Counted from the stretch's first letter, positions 34,031 through 47,244 are shown. The stretch: DNA of 64,000 nucleotides from Arcuatula senhousia (GCA_963971305.1 OZ020306.1:55216686-55280685), one strand, 5' to 3'. Notes: generated by a model not told the origin, from the letters alone. Program-made: numbers and translations.

Positions 34031-35244
34031 AGGTTCTTCTAAATGAAAAATGGCTGCCATGCACTGTCAATACAAAACTTTCAAAAAATACACAGCCTAG
34101 ATAAAATAAGAATTTTGCTAAAATTATATTGGAATGAATGTTTTACAATCTTATCTAAAGCAAGCTAGAAATAATTTCTTGAATAGACGAAACGCGCGTC
34201 AGGCGTAGCAAAATTTATTGTCTGGAACTTTGTTGTCATTTGTATTTCGAACACACGTGAAGGTTAGCACTGCTGGTGGAGTGTAAATTCCCCGAGGTTA
34301 GCCCGCTCCGGCACCAACACTTTTTGAGTTGGAGAATACATCAAAGCTTTAAATTATCCGTCTTAATTTCAAAATTGTCTAAACCCTAAGGTTCTTCCTA
34401 CCCCAGACATAGGTTGATTATCTAAGTAATAATTTGGTTCCCCAGTTTGGTATTTTTGGTTATATTGTTCTATGCTCTTCATATTCATACAGTGTTTGGC
34501 ATTTTCAATATTTTTGGTAGAGCGCCTCTGATGAGTCTTGAATAGACGAAACGCGCGTCAGGCGTAGCAAAATTTATTGTCTGGAACTTTGTTGTCATTT
34601 GTATTTTGAACACACGTGAAGGTTAGCACTGCTGGTGGAGTGTAAATTCCCCGAGGTTAGCCCGCTCCGGCACCAACACTTTTTGAGTTGGAGAATACAT
34701 CAAAGCTTTAAATTATCCGTCTAAATTTCAAAATTGTCTAAACCCTAAGGTTCTTCCTATCCCAGACATAGGTTGATTATCTAAGTAATAATTTGGTTCC
34801 CCAGTTTGGTATTTTTGGTTATATTGTTCTATGCTCCTCATATTCATACAGTGTTTGGCATTTTCAATATTTTTGGTAGAGCGCCTCTGATGAGTCTTGA
34901 ATAGACGAAACGCGCGTCAGGCGTAGCAAAATTTATTGTCTGGAACTTTGTTGTCATTTGTATTTCATTAAAAAAATTGTCTTAAAGGTAAAAAAATAAA
35001 AATTTGTAAGGGTGTGCCCGAATAGTAGGATAGTGATCAGAAGCACCTTACATGTTAATGTAAATATAATTAAATTTAGACTCATTGTGGGATTTTAAAT
35101 ACTAGCTTGCTCTGGGTATTGGTAAGTCAAATATAATTAGACAGGTTTTGAACAAAATACATCATTTGCTCAATCTGTGTAATTTTTTAAAGTTTTGTAT
35201 TGACAATGCATGGCAGCCATTTTTCATTTAGAAGAACCTTAATG
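34031..35244. mobile_element. Foldback-like element enclosing a 359-bp tandem array
   Basis: AAGGTTCTTCTAAATGAAAA followed by ATGGCTGCCATGCA at 34031 is mirrored at 35187-35244 (TGCATGGCAGCCATTTTTCA then TTTAGAAGAACCTT). Inverted arms continue, weaker, for about 140 bp to CAAGCTAG. Between them lies the tandem array. Confidence 0.65.
34179..34968 (+). repeat. 359-bp tandem array, 2.2 units, GATGAGTC-tail family
   Basis: TTGAATAGACGAAACGCGCG occurs at 34179, 34538 and 34897. Units are almost identical. Each contains CCCGCTCCGGCACCAACAC. The single dispersed copy at 18062-18290 matches the second half of a unit plus its tail. Confidence 0.92.
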
Positions 35245-36047
35245 CAATCAAACTTAATTGTTAAAAGAAATACATGTACACTGCATTTATCTAAGTAATT
35301 TAATCCGTGTAAACTGTTATTCGATGGTTATCATTATTCGTCATTTACTGTATTAAGTAACTATAAATTTATAATCATGCACGAAGGTAACATACACATG
35401 TACATGTATAATGAAAACAATCATTACAATTTACATGAAATTGTTTTTTATTTTCTAATGTACAGTATATAGATCAAAGCGAACTAGCAGGGGTGAATCG
35501 AGTCTATAGACACCTATTTCTGTTATGAATGTTATGTTTACACAACAATATACAGCAGGCTTAAAGTAAATATTTATCGTCATGATCGTCTGTGTTAGTG
35601 GGGACAAAGAATCAATGAAACCTAAATATTAAAGTTTCCCTGAACTGACAAACATCTAACAGCAGGATTTCAATTATAATTAATTTATTAGATCACAATT
35701 ATTTTATTTATCAGACTACATCCTTTTGTTAGTACAAGTACGTATGGTTAACCACTTTTTTGCACGTTAATAAATCACAATTATCTTATTTATCAGACTA
35801 CATCCTTTTTATAGTACAAGTATGTATGGTTAACAATTTTTTGCACGTTAATAGAGGATTTGATTTGATGTCCGTTAACTGTTAATTTCATTTTTATTGC
35901 TGTGCTCGTCAGAGATAACAGATAAGCATTATTTATTTTATTGTAATTATTTAACAACCACAAGTAAGGGTTACATGGTTATTGAGGATTTTGAACTTGG
36001 GCTATAGCTAATTGTACTGTAAACATATCTAGCAGGTCTCATATGCA
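35245..36047. other. Intergenic with an 82-bp tandem duplication
   Basis: ATCACAATTATTTTATTTAT at 35692 and ATCACAATTATCTTATTTAT at 35774 begin two units that both contain ATCAGACTACATCCTTTT and TTTTGCACGTTAATA. Nothing else recognised. Confidence 0.7.
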
Positions 36048-37258
36048 TCTATACTACTAAAATAACGAAGCGTTTTTTTCTAGCCGGGTTGCAGCCTAGA
36101 CAACAAATGCTATGACCAAGCTTCATATATCAAAAACAGGGGATGGTCGTGCCCTTTAAAAATTTAATTAGCGCATGTGCAATTATGTCTGCAATTTGCT
36201 AATTAACCTAATTAATTAATCCGGAAAACCTATAGCCGTCATCGTTCCGGCATTAGAATGATGGAAATTATTTCCCCTGTTTTCTGACTATTACAAAAAA
36301 TCCCACAAAACTTTTCCATTAATTTTGCTATATATTAAAAATATTTTATATAATAGGTTATATTGGTAAATTCACTATAAAAATGTATGCAAAAAAATGT
36401 TTTATCGTTAAAAATTGCAGCTTAATAGAAAAATAAAAACCATGTTGAAGTTAACGACCCATGGCAAATTTCCGAAGCGATTGATTAAAACCCTGCCACT
36501 GGACATTTGTTTTAATAGCAGATGGGGTAACAAATGCCAAAAAAAAAAAACATGATATTTCACCTAAAATGTTTGTCTCTCCTGCCGGCATCATCTGAAA
36601 CAATTATTCTTTCTAATTTCCACTATACTTTGCAATAATAAGGATTTTCAGTTTCTCAGATCAAAAGGTGTTATAGAAATTAAACATTGCTAATATATGC
36701 AATAACAATAATCAAAGTCAATCAACCGAATATTCAAGGTATCGGTCAAAAAATGGGTATGCAACTGTGCTAGGCTGCTACTGGGGCATATGTATACCAA
36801 GTTTTATCAACCTAGGACTTATAGTTCTTGGGATATAGAGGTGCTCGCAAAACCTTACCCCTGCTTTTATATATATATAAATTGAAAATTGTCAGTTACT
36901 CGACCGGAAGGTCAAGGTCAAAAGATGGGGATGCAACGATGCTAAGCTACTACTAGGGCATATGCATGGCCAAGTTTCATCGACCTACGACCTATAGTTC
37001 TTGAGATATGGATGTGCTCCCATAAAACCTGACCCAAAAAGTTAACGCCGCCGACGACGGTAAAGTAATATCTATGTCCCGCACTGCTACGCAGACGAGA
37101 CAATAAGCTAAAAACTTACTTACAGATAAATATACCGTAGAACCTTTAATTTGCGATTAGCACAGCCAGGTAAGGTCATTCAAATTCTATGTTTTTGTTG
37201 TGTGGGCTATTTTTTAAAGCACGATTGATTTTCCCGCGAATTCGCGGGTTTTTCCTAG
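36048..37258 (+). mobile_element. Non-autonomous Helitron, complete ends, 1,211 bp
   Basis: 5' end TCTATACTACTAAAATAACG at 36048. 3' end is the perfect 16-base palindrome CCCGCGAATTCGCGGG (37233-37248), then TTTTTC and the terminal CTAG (37255-37258). The host bases are A (36047) and T (37259), the canonical AT target with no duplication. Inside, two diverged units of about 175 bp (36720-36860 and 36895-37035, sharing GGGCATATG, CAAGTTT and TATAGTTCTTG) are followed by GACGACGGTAAAGTAATATC. There is no Rep/helicase frame, so it depends on an autonomous partner. Confidence 0.85.
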
Positions 37259-37259
37259 T

Positions 37260-38479
37260 AGACACATATTATAAAGCTTTTAAAACCACAGTGATTAAAC
37301 TTGTTTAGATTTAGGAAAATAATTCTGGAAGACATTTGGTATCTTTATAAGTATGTTTTTCTGAGTTTCAGCTATTAAAGCTACATGTATTTTGAAAGTT
37401 TAAACAGGAACTCTGAAGTAAGTATTCTGCACCTACAAGGAGCATGAAATTGATGAGCAAAAGGAGCACAGCTACAGAGATGAGAGGTAATTTTAACCTA
37501 TACAATTGTATACATGAACAGCACAATAATTTTCATATAGAATTCAAGGATTATTTTAATTTAAAGGTTAATATTAAATGTTGATTCATAGTTATTATCT
37601 TGGCTGATAATGATAATACATATTTATTTTGTAGCCAATCCAGGCTTATAATGCCAATACATATGTATTATCTAGACTGATAGGGTTATCACATAATTAT
37701 TACCAAGGCCAATAATAACTTTAAAAAATTTTACAAAACAATATTAGTTACAGTCTTCTCGAAACGTGACGAACCAAACCAGTAAAATTTATAAGTTTAT
37801 AGATTAGCCCTTGGTTGGTAAATACAGTTGAAACATTAAGACTGCCCTGCACACCTACTTTGTGCTTATAAAACACATGTAACATTTATATACATGTACT
37901 GCCAATTTTTCATGAAGACCTGTGAAATATTTGATGATGATTACATGTCAATAAATTTTTCCAATCAACTAAAGGTGGCATTTTCCAATTCACCTTAACA
38001 AATTCCTGGGTTTTTGTCCTAATGATGGGTGTAATATCGCTGCCGCCACAATAGGCAGACATCAATCAATCAATCGATCATGTCAAGGGCTGGTATTCAA
38101 ATCACACAGGTGTGTTATTATTGCACTCAACTTATGATATTTCTTGAGACCTACAACCATGCATGCCATAAAGATCATATTGCAATTTGAATTTTTGGCA
38201 TGGATTCAAAAGCATTTAACAGCCGGAATGGCATGCTTATAAAGTACACGACTATATTAAACTACAAGCACATACATAGAGATGATTGGAGAAGCAAAAT
38301 GGAAGAACTAGTAATTTTGTTGGTGTAGCTGGGGTTTTGGTTTTAATTTGACATTCTTCTTCAACATTTTCAATTATTTACATCTGACTCCTGTACAGTT
38401 GCTGCTCAAAAAGTTGTATATATGGCAAGTGCATTCTCTCAACATACACATAATAATCAGACATACATACAAAGTATTG
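37260..38479. other. Intergenic, nothing recognised
   Basis: No coding. A small ATCAATCAATCAATCGATC run lies near 38062. Confidence 0.35.
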
Positions 38480-38580
38480 CCCTCGGGCTTTTTTGAAGGC
38501 TGCTGTTTGTTTTTCATTGGGGGTTCTAAATTTCCACTATTACGTAGGTTGTGTCGCAAACACTTATTCCACATCTCAAC
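38480..38580 (-). repeat. Short dispersed repeat (SINE-like), truncated
   Basis: Minus-strand match to the GATGTGGAATAAGTGTACG family: GAAGGCTGCTGTTTG and CACTTATTCCACATCTC. Open frames on both strands over it are repeat sequence. Confidence 0.55.
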
Positions 38581-39161
38581 TTTTTTTCTATACATGTACA
38601 ATTCAAAGTACAATGACGACTGAATCACAAATATACAATTACTGACATGACTAAAAGTCAGAATACAACGGATATTAACAAATTAACATTATAGAATATG
38701 GAATAATTATGTACATTCACATATAAGTAATAGGTATTATCTTTTAGCTTGGTTAATTGCAGGTACCATAATGGGGACCTGGAGTCTTTATTAATTTTTT
38801 GCATCAGATAGGCAAACCAAGGCACAGAAACGTTAATCATGTTAATATATAAAGGATGAAATCAATTGTCACATGTGGGAAAAGAATACAGGCATTTTTT
38901 AAAGATGGGGAGGGTAGTCCATATGAAACAATTTGGGTTAAGGATATAAGGAAAGTTTTTACTCCAGCAGAGGCCATTAATAAATTTTCTATATTATATT
39001 AGTTTTTAAAAGCAGTCATTATTTTGTATATTCATGAAGTATTCAATGTATAGGAATACACGAATTGCATTTATACTGATTATATAGTAAGTTGTCCAGT
39101 TAATTTATTTTAAACATGTTTCATTAGATGTCTCACTAGATGTAATGGACATTTATCAATT

Positions 39162-39290
39162 ATGGACTTTTAACGAGATCAATACATTATATATGGACCT
39201 GTTAGGCATATATTGAACGAGGACGAAGTCCGAGGTCAATATATTCCTAACAGGTCCATATATAATGTATTGACAGAGTCAAAAGTCCAT
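39162..39290. repeat. Perfect-looking long hairpin (55-bp arms)
   Basis: ATGGACTTTTAACGAGATCA with ATACATTATATATGGACCTG is mirrored by CAGGTCCATATATAATGTAT and AAAAGTCCAT, around a 19-base loop ACGAGGACGAAGTCCGAGG that is itself partly palindromic. Likely a miniature inverted-repeat element. Confidence 0.75.
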
Positions 39291-41309
39291 CATTGTTATA
39301 TTACATATGTAGTTTTTTTTAATTAGAGTAAAATGAATTGCTGTTTTAAAATCATGTAATTCAAATTCGCAGTTTTTTTACGTTTTTTTTTCGATGTCAT
39401 AATTTTTTGACTTGCAATATCAAAACAAAAATTAACTAATTTACCTAGGAAATCTTCCACACCTTAATTGTTATTATTTCTAGCCTAAATTTTTGGGCAG
39501 TAAGTTTATTGCGTCTTTGTAAAATGCTGACAAACATACCCTTCTCCACTGCATTCTTTTGTCTTGGCGGTCATGGCGGTAACCCAATTTCTGCATTTAA
39601 CAATTATTTACAGATAATTCACGTACTAACCGAAAAATCAAATGTGACATGTGTGATTTATTAAATTCTTAACATTTTAAACAAAATCATTGTTGGTTTT
39701 GTATCTTTTCCCACACCGTTAGAAAGTGAAGGCTCCGTTGCAAGCTATGTCAATATTAAGAACTTCTAAATGACGTCACACAGATGTGTATAAAATATGT
39801 CAATATAGGTAAAAATAGAAACATAGCGTCAATATACCAAAAATGCATCGTTTTTATTTCCAAAGCAAAGAAATACACTAAATATCACTAAAATCACATG
39901 ACCAAATAATCCAATGAAAATGTAAGAATGATAAACCATATGTAATATTTGCTAATATTACCTTCCAGTCTAATTTGGTATTATATGTCATTACAGGTAC
40001 TTATTTTTTTCAGACCCTACAATACAAAATGTTGAGTTGACTTTGCACTCTTAACATGATTAACCATAGCAATGCATGCAAAGGTGTTTTATTGGCCAAA
40101 TGTAGTAATAGGCTTGCATGACTATATAAACAACATAGGGAAATTTTGGTTACTTACTCTGTGTTAATTAATACCAACATGACCAAATATCAAAAAGAAT
40201 GTTAGGGACATTCACCCTAAATTGTGTAAGTTCATTAGTATTAGTAACAAATTCAAAAAAGGGAAGATTTTGTGTGATTAGTTAGAAATAGCTGTTGTTT
40301 GTTTATCAGAGTCTTACTCGCAGGCAGGCTATTACGACTATTTCCTAGAGATGAACATAAAAGGGATGATACTTGAACATGATACGAGGGTGAAGTGAAT
40401 GCAATGGGGTTACAAGGCTAGTCAGGTTTGGGAGTTTTGACTGTCACAGGAAATTGGTGTCCGGTTAGGCAATTTAGTCTCCTGCAGGGGATCCTACGGG
40501 TCCTACTCTTATCGCGACTTGCAGCAGAGTTCTTTAACGTGCAAGGGACGTGCAGACTCCCCGAACACAGTGCACAAATAACTTGTGTGTTCTAGCACTA
40601 CCATTTAAGCATGAACAGGCAGTATAAAATTTTGAAAATGGACATGTAGTATAGGTGAACTATTGAGGTGATTATAGTCGCAAAGATTAGTAAAATCTTT
40701 TAGCTTTGTTATAAAATAACAGGCATTGAATGCAGTGAATAACTGCCATGATTCTGATCCTTTTCAGCATAATTGCATTGAGACAAATTTATAATTGTCT
40801 AACATATTTTACAAGCTGAAGATCATTGAAATGCCTTGCAGATATCTCACTTTACCTAAAAGTCTAAATTACAGGTTACTAATGATTTTCGTGGATAAGT
40901 TGAAGGATAATTGTTCAGAATTTGTTGTAAGAGATAATAAGAGCTTCTAAATCTATGAATTTAGGAAGTGATATCACATGTACATGATGTACAGTTATCA
41001 AGTGTAGTTCAATTACGGTAATGCATAACCAAATTAACAGTTTATACCCGTTTTGGTATTTGTATTTTCATATTATTAGAAGCAAGAATCACATTTGGGG
41101 AATTAATTGTTAATTAAATTTAAACCAGCTCTGGAAAGATATTGTGCAGTTTCATTTCAAGGAGTTATTTGACATTATGTACTAGTAAATATTTTTCATT
41201 TATAATATTGGCAGTTGACCACGGGGTTTTCAATGCAGCTCCACCCCCAATTCATTGGCGGTTGACAGGTCCATCATTTTCTGCTACTCACTGATTTCCC
41301 TGTCAATTT
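39291..41309. other. Intergenic, little recognised
   Basis: 40450-40600 (CCTGCAGGGGATCCTACGGG, GTTCTTTAACGTGCAAGG) is GC-richer than its surroundings and may be a dispersed repeat. 41035-41075 is a scrap of the repeat at 3864-4110. No genes. Confidence 0.4.
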
Positions 41310-44300
41310 GGCACTTGTCGCTGCATAAAGGGATTAATTTTCATAATTAGGACTAACACAGAAATACAGAAACACTGGACTGTGGCAATGGCCTCTGATC
41401 TTCCAGGGTCATCTGCTTCCGAAAAGTCCCAATTGCTCATTTCTCATTTGTGATCTGCCATTTATTTGTCGGCGATCAACCATTTATCATTTTCATTTGC
41501 ATTTTACATTTACATACATGTATATTTATACATGTACAATTGATTTGCATTTGACATTTAAACACTTATACATTTATTTACCAAAAATTTATATTGGACA
41601 TTTAATTTATTTAACTAAACATTTATATTATTTACCATGGTCAATGTTCGCCAAACCTGTAAAAATTCTCTAATTATATTATCAAACTTTATATTGTTTG
41701 TTTTAATTGATGATAAACAAGGTTTCACTGTCATCTGTCGTCTTTAGTTTTCACAATGTCTGTCAAATTTGAGATGTGATGAATGTACCTGATACATTAG
41801 AAATATTTATGGAGGCTGATACTATATAGATTTTATGGATGTTATGAATGTACATGACACAATATTCTAGACACAAAAATATGGATAATGTAACAATGGG
41901 CATTGTTTCAATTGTTCCTTTTGTTATTTTTTCGTGAGGGCAATCTTGGATAAGAAGATTTAAATTCTGTTAATTTAAATCGTTTATCGAAGTGGCCTGT
42001 GACTTTTCTTTTTATTTGGTTTTTAAAATCCATATTCGGTTTCAGTAGAACCGTTTTTAGTAGAACCAAAGAAACAAAAAAGTGCGCATGAGCTTTACAA
42101 CTTCCTTTTTCTTCGACGAGACGTAAAATTTTAGCTCCAACAACATCCGAAAAACCCTCCCACCCCCCTCTTTTAGAAACAGATACTTGCTTTGTGTTTT
42201 TTATTTTTATTTTCAGAGTGTCCAGGCTTATATTGGTGGGACATTTAGCATTGCAGGTACATTTGATGCATAAAGACTACTCAAGTTCGAATAACGTCCT
42301 GGTAGAGGGAATTCAAGCTGTGTGTTAGATTAGCACTTGTCGCTGCATAAAGGGATTAATTTTCATAATTAGGACTAACACAGAAATACAGAAACACTGG
42401 ACTGTGGCAATGGCCTCTGATCTTCCAGGGTCATCTGCTTCCGAAAAGTCCCAATTGCTCATTTCTCATTTGTGATCTGCCATTTATTTGTCGGCGATCA
42501 ACCATTTATCATTTTCATTTGCATTTTACATTTACATACATGTATATTTATACATGTACAATTGATTTGCATTTGACATTTAAACACTTATACATTTATT
42601 TACCAAAAATTTATATTGGACATTTAATTTATTTAACTAAACATTTATATTATTTACCGTGGTCAATGTTCGCCAAACCTGTAAAAATTCTCTAATTATA
42701 TTATCAAACTTTATATTGTTTGTTTTAATTGATGATAAACAAGGTTTCACTGTCATCTGTCGTCTTTAGTTTTCACAATGTCTGTCAAATTTGAGATGTG
42801 ATGAATGTACCTGATACATTAGAAATATTTATGGAGGCTGATACTATATAGATTTTATGGATGTTATGAATGTACATGACACAATATTCTAGACACAAAA
42901 ATATGGATAATGTAACAATGGGCATTGTTTCAATTGTTCCTTTTGTTATTTTTTCGTGAGGGCAATCTTGGATAAGAAGATTTAAATTCTGTTAATTTAA
43001 ATCGTTTATCGAAGTGGCCTGTGACTTTTCTTTTTATTTGGTTTTTAAAATCCGTATTCGGTTTCAGTAGAACCGTTTTTAGTAGAACCAAAGAAACAAA
43101 AAAGTGCGCATGAGCTTTACAACTTCCTTTTTCTTCGACGAGACGTAAAATTTTAGCTCCAACAACATCCGAAAAACCCTCCCACCCCCTCTTTTAGAAA
43201 CAGATACTTGCTTTGTGTTTTTTATTTTTATTTTCAGAGTGTCCAGGCTTATATTGGTGGGACATTTAGCATTGCAGGTACAATTGATGCATAAAGACTA
43301 CTCAAGTTCGAATAACGGCCTGGTAGAGGGAATTCAAGCTGTGTGTTGGATTAGCACTTGTCGCTGCATAAAGGGATTAATTTTCATAATTAGGACTAAC
43401 ACAGAAATACAGAAACACTGGACTGTGGCAATGGCCTCTGATCTTCCAGGGTCATCTGCTTCCGAAAAGTCCCAATTGCTCATTTCTCATTTGTGATCTG
43501 CCATTTATTTGTCGGCGATCAACCATTTATCATTTTCATTTGCATTTTACATTTACATACATGTATATTTATACATGTACAATTGATTTGCATTTGACAT
43601 TTAAACACTTATACATTTATTTACCAAAAATTTATATTGGACATTTAATTTATCTAACTAAACATTTATATTATTTACCGTGGTCAATGTTCGCCAAACC
43701 TGTAAAAATTCTCTAATTATATTATCAAACTTTATATTGTTTGTTTTAATTGATGATAAACAAGGTTTCACTGTCATCTGTCGTCTTTAGTTTTCACAAT
43801 GTCTGTCAAATTTGAGATGTGATGAATGTACCTGATACATTAGAAATATTTATGGAGGCTGATACTATATAGATTTTATGGATGTTATGAATGTACATGA
43901 CACAATATTCTAGACACAAAAATATGGATAATGTAACAATGGGCATTGTTTCAATTGTTCCTTTTGTTATTTTTTCGTGAGGGCAATCTTGGATAAGAAG
44001 ATTTAAATTCTGTTAATTTAAATCGTTTATTGAAGTGGCCTGTGACCTTTCTTTTTATTTGGTTTTTAAAATCCGTATTCGGTTTCAGTAGAACCGTTTT
44101 TAGTAGAACCAAAGAAACAAAAAAGTGCGCATGAGCTTTACAACTTCCTTTTTCTTCGACGAGACGTAAAATTTTAGCTCCAACAACATCCGAAAAACCC
44201 TCCCACCCCCTCTTTTAGAAACAGATACTTGCTTTGTGTTTTTTATTTTTATTTTCAGAGTGTCCAGGCTTATATTGGTGGGACATTTAGCATTGCAGGT

Positions 44301-44761
44301 ACAATTGATGCATAAAGACTACTCAAGTTCGAATAACGGCCTGGTAGAGGGAATTCAAGCTGTGTGTTAGATTAGCACTTGTCGCTGCATAAAGGGATTA
44401 ATTTTCATAATTAGGACTAACACAGAAATACAGAAACACTGGACTGTGGCAATGGCCTCCGATCTTCCAGGGTCATCTGCTTCCGAAAAGTCCCAATTGC
44501 TCATTTCTCATTTGTGATCTGCCATTTATTTGTCGGCGATCAACCATTTATCATTTTCATTTGCATTTTACATTTACATACATGTATATTTATACATGTA
44601 CAATTGATTTGCATTTGACATTTAAACACTTATACATTTATTTACCAAAAATTAATATTGGACATTTAATTTATTTAACTAAACATTTATATTATTTACC
44701 GTGGTCAATGTTCGCCAAGCCTGTAAAAATTCTCTAATTATATTATCAAACTTTATATTGT
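41310..44761. repeat. 1,021-bp tandem array, 3.4 units
   Basis: GCACTTGTCGCTGCATAAAG occurs at 41311, 42333, 43354 and 44375 (steps 1022, 1021, 1021). Units differ by scattered single bases. Each unit includes the 201-bp module also found alone at 30193-30393 and an exon-like island (ATTTTCAG ... GCAGGTACA). The first unit starts mid-repeat. The fourth is cut at 44761 by the foldback element. A 93-codon frame (43215-43496) is open only in one unit, so the array is not taken as coding. Confidence 0.93.
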
Positions 44762-46624
44762 ATGGAAAGCCGGAGTGGACCCCCGCACTTACAAATTATT
44801 TTCCATTGATTTCAATGGAAAATTTCTAAGTTCGGCAATTCAATAAATTCCCGCAGTTACAAATTATTTTGCCTGTTTTCCGCACTTACAAATTATTCTT
44901 CTTGTTTTCCGCACTTACAGATTATTTTTCTTGTTTTCCGCATTTACAGATTATTTTTCCTGTTTTCCGCACTTACAAATTATTATTCCCCTTTTTCCGC
45001 ACTTACAAATTATTTTTCTTATTTTCCGACGTTACAGATTATTTTCTTGTCTTCCGCGCTTACAAATTATTTTATCATCAAAAAATGTAAAAAGGGAAGC
45101 AACTCCAGCTTACAAATAAGCACAAAAACCTACACGTACAAACTGTGAGGCGGGGTTTTGACGACAGATATTCATGCCCCTTAGCTTGTTGACTGGTTTT
45201 CAAGATGATAAACCTGTCAATTGCTGTCCCATTGGTACATGTATAGCGTCAAATACAAAAGGGGATCCGATTGTATTTAATGATCCAGTTATAACCGGAA
45301 ATTAAATATATTTTTCCAGACATGCGCAGTACGTTAAAAACTTAACTTCGGAAAAAAAAACAGCACTTACAACGATGTAAATGCCGGTTTTCTACGCTTA
45401 TTTGTAAGCTCGGATGGGTTCCCTATTTTTATTTGACGCTATATATGTACCAATGGGACAGCAATTGACAGGTTTATCATCTTGAAAACCAATCAATAAG
45501 CTTAGGGGTATGAATATTTGTCGTCAAAACCCCGCCTTTACATCTCGTGAAAACCTTCAAAAACCGAGATGTAAATGGGGGTTTTCTACGCTTGTTTGTA
45601 AGCTGGGATCGGACCCCTATTTGTATTTGACGCTATACATGTACCAATGGGACAACAATTGACAGGTTTATCATCTTGAAAACAAGTAAATAGTCTCAGG
45701 GGCATGAATATTTGTCGTCAAAACCCCGCCTTTACATCTCGTGAAAACCTTCAAAAACCGAGATGTAAATGCGGGTTTTCTATGCTTATTTGTAAGCTGG
45801 GATCGGATCCCTTTTTGTATTTGACGCTATACATGTACCAATGGGACAGCAATTGACAGGTTTGTCATCTTGAAAACCAGTCAACAGGCTTAGGGGCATG
45901 AATATCTGTCGTCAAAACCCCGCCTTTACATCTCATGAAAACCTTCAAAAACCGAGATGTAAATTCGGGTTATCTACGCTTATTTGTAAGCTGGGATCGG
46001 ATCCCCTTTTGTATTTGACGCCATACATGTACCATTGGGACAGCAATTGACAGGTTTATCGTATTAAAAACCAGTCATTAAGCTTAGTGGCAAGAATATT
46101 TGTCCACAAAACCCCGCCTTTACACTTTGTACGTGTAGGTTTTTGTGCCTATTTGTAAGCTGGAGTTGCTTCCCTTTTTACATTTTTGATGATAAAATAA
46201 TTTGTAAGCGCGGAAAACAAGAAAATAATCTGTAACGTCGGCAAACAAGAAAAATAATTTGTAAGTGCGGAAAAAAGGGAAGAATAATTTGTAAGTGCGG
46301 AAAACAAGAAAAATAATCTGTAAGTGCGGAAAACAAGAAAAATAATCTGTAAGTGCGGAAAAAGAGAATAATAATTTGTAAGTGCGGAAAAAAAGAAAAA
46401 TAATCTGTAAGTGCGGAAAACAAGAAAAAATAATCTGTAAGTGCGGAAAATAAGAGAAAAATAATCTGTAAGTGCGGAAAACAAGAAGAATAATGTGTAA
46501 GTGCGGAAAACAGTCAAAATAATTTGTAACTGCGGGAATTTATTGAATTGCCGAACTTAGAAATTTCCCATTCAAACTAATGGAAAATAATTTGTAAGTG
46601 CGGGGGTCCACTCCGGCTTTCCAT
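44762..46624. mobile_element. Large foldback element with minisatellite arms (1,863 bp)
   Basis: ATGGAAAGCCGGAGTGGACC at 44762 is mirrored by GGTCCACTCCGGCTTTCCAT ending 46624. Inverted homology runs over 500 bp inward from each end. Each arm contains tandem copies of a unit about 30 bp long, CCGCACTTACAAATTATT in the left arm and AATAATTTGTAAGTGCGG in the right (about eight left, twelve right). The loop holds 194-bp units (GTACCAATGGG at 45448, 45641 and 45835; GTACCATTGGG at 46029). It has no coding frames beyond those created by the repeats, and interrupts the last 1,021-bp unit. Confidence 0.85.
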
Positions 46625-46870
46625 AAAAGTGTAAAGGCGGGGTTTTGTTGACAAATATTCTTGCCCCTAAGCTTAATGACTGGTTTTTAATACGATAAAC
46701 CTGTCAATTGCTGTCCCAATGGTACATGTATGGCGTCAAATACAAAAGGGGATCCGATCCCAGCTTACAAATAAGCGTAGAAAACCGCATTTACATCTCG
46801 TTTTTTGAAGGTTTTCACGAGATGTAAATGCGGGGTTTTGACGACAGATGGTCGTGCCCCTAAGATTGTT
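46625..46870. repeat. Extra inverted copy of the 194-bp loop unit outside the foldback
   Basis: AAGGCGGGGTTTTG, AACCTGTCAATTGCTGTCCC and ATGGTACATGTATGGCGTCA are the reverse complement of the loop units at 45448-46100. It ends in a small hairpin around ACATCTCGTTTTTTGAAGG. Confidence 0.75.
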
Positions 46871-47244
46871 GACTCCATGTATGCACTGAGTGTTGTGAAA
46901 AAAGCAGTCCCTGCCGGGTGATGTTTTAGGCCTTGAAAGGCCCCAGTATAACGTGAAACAGTTTCAAAGTCAGTGAAGGAGACAGTTTTTTAGATACTAT
47001 AGAATTATTTTATCTTTAACATTTTTATGCTAAATGATACTGAATGAGAAAGTAAAAATAATAATATGCATTTTCTTTTTTTGTTACTTTAACATCAAGC
47101 CTTATTCCTACAAAATTTACAGGTGAATTACAGGTAAGAAAAATCGATCCTTTTGAGGGCCCCTTAATCCCCACCCTTAATTGGAAGTTGTTATTGCTAA
47201 TTATCAAACGTTGAAGAAACGTGAATGAACCGTTGTAACTATGC
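46871..47244. other. Intergenic, nothing recognised
   Basis: No coding or shared repeat. Confidence 0.35.

Noticed and set aside
43215..43496. 93-codon frame in the 1,021-bp array
   Set aside because: Open only in one unit. The neighbouring units have a stop (TTAGATTAG) in the same place, so there is no coding constraint.
44869..45119. Open frames with FRTYKLFF/ALTDYFS repeats (also 46149-46517, minus strand)
   Set aside because: They come from the 30-bp minisatellite in the foldback arms and appear in several frames at once; not gene-like.
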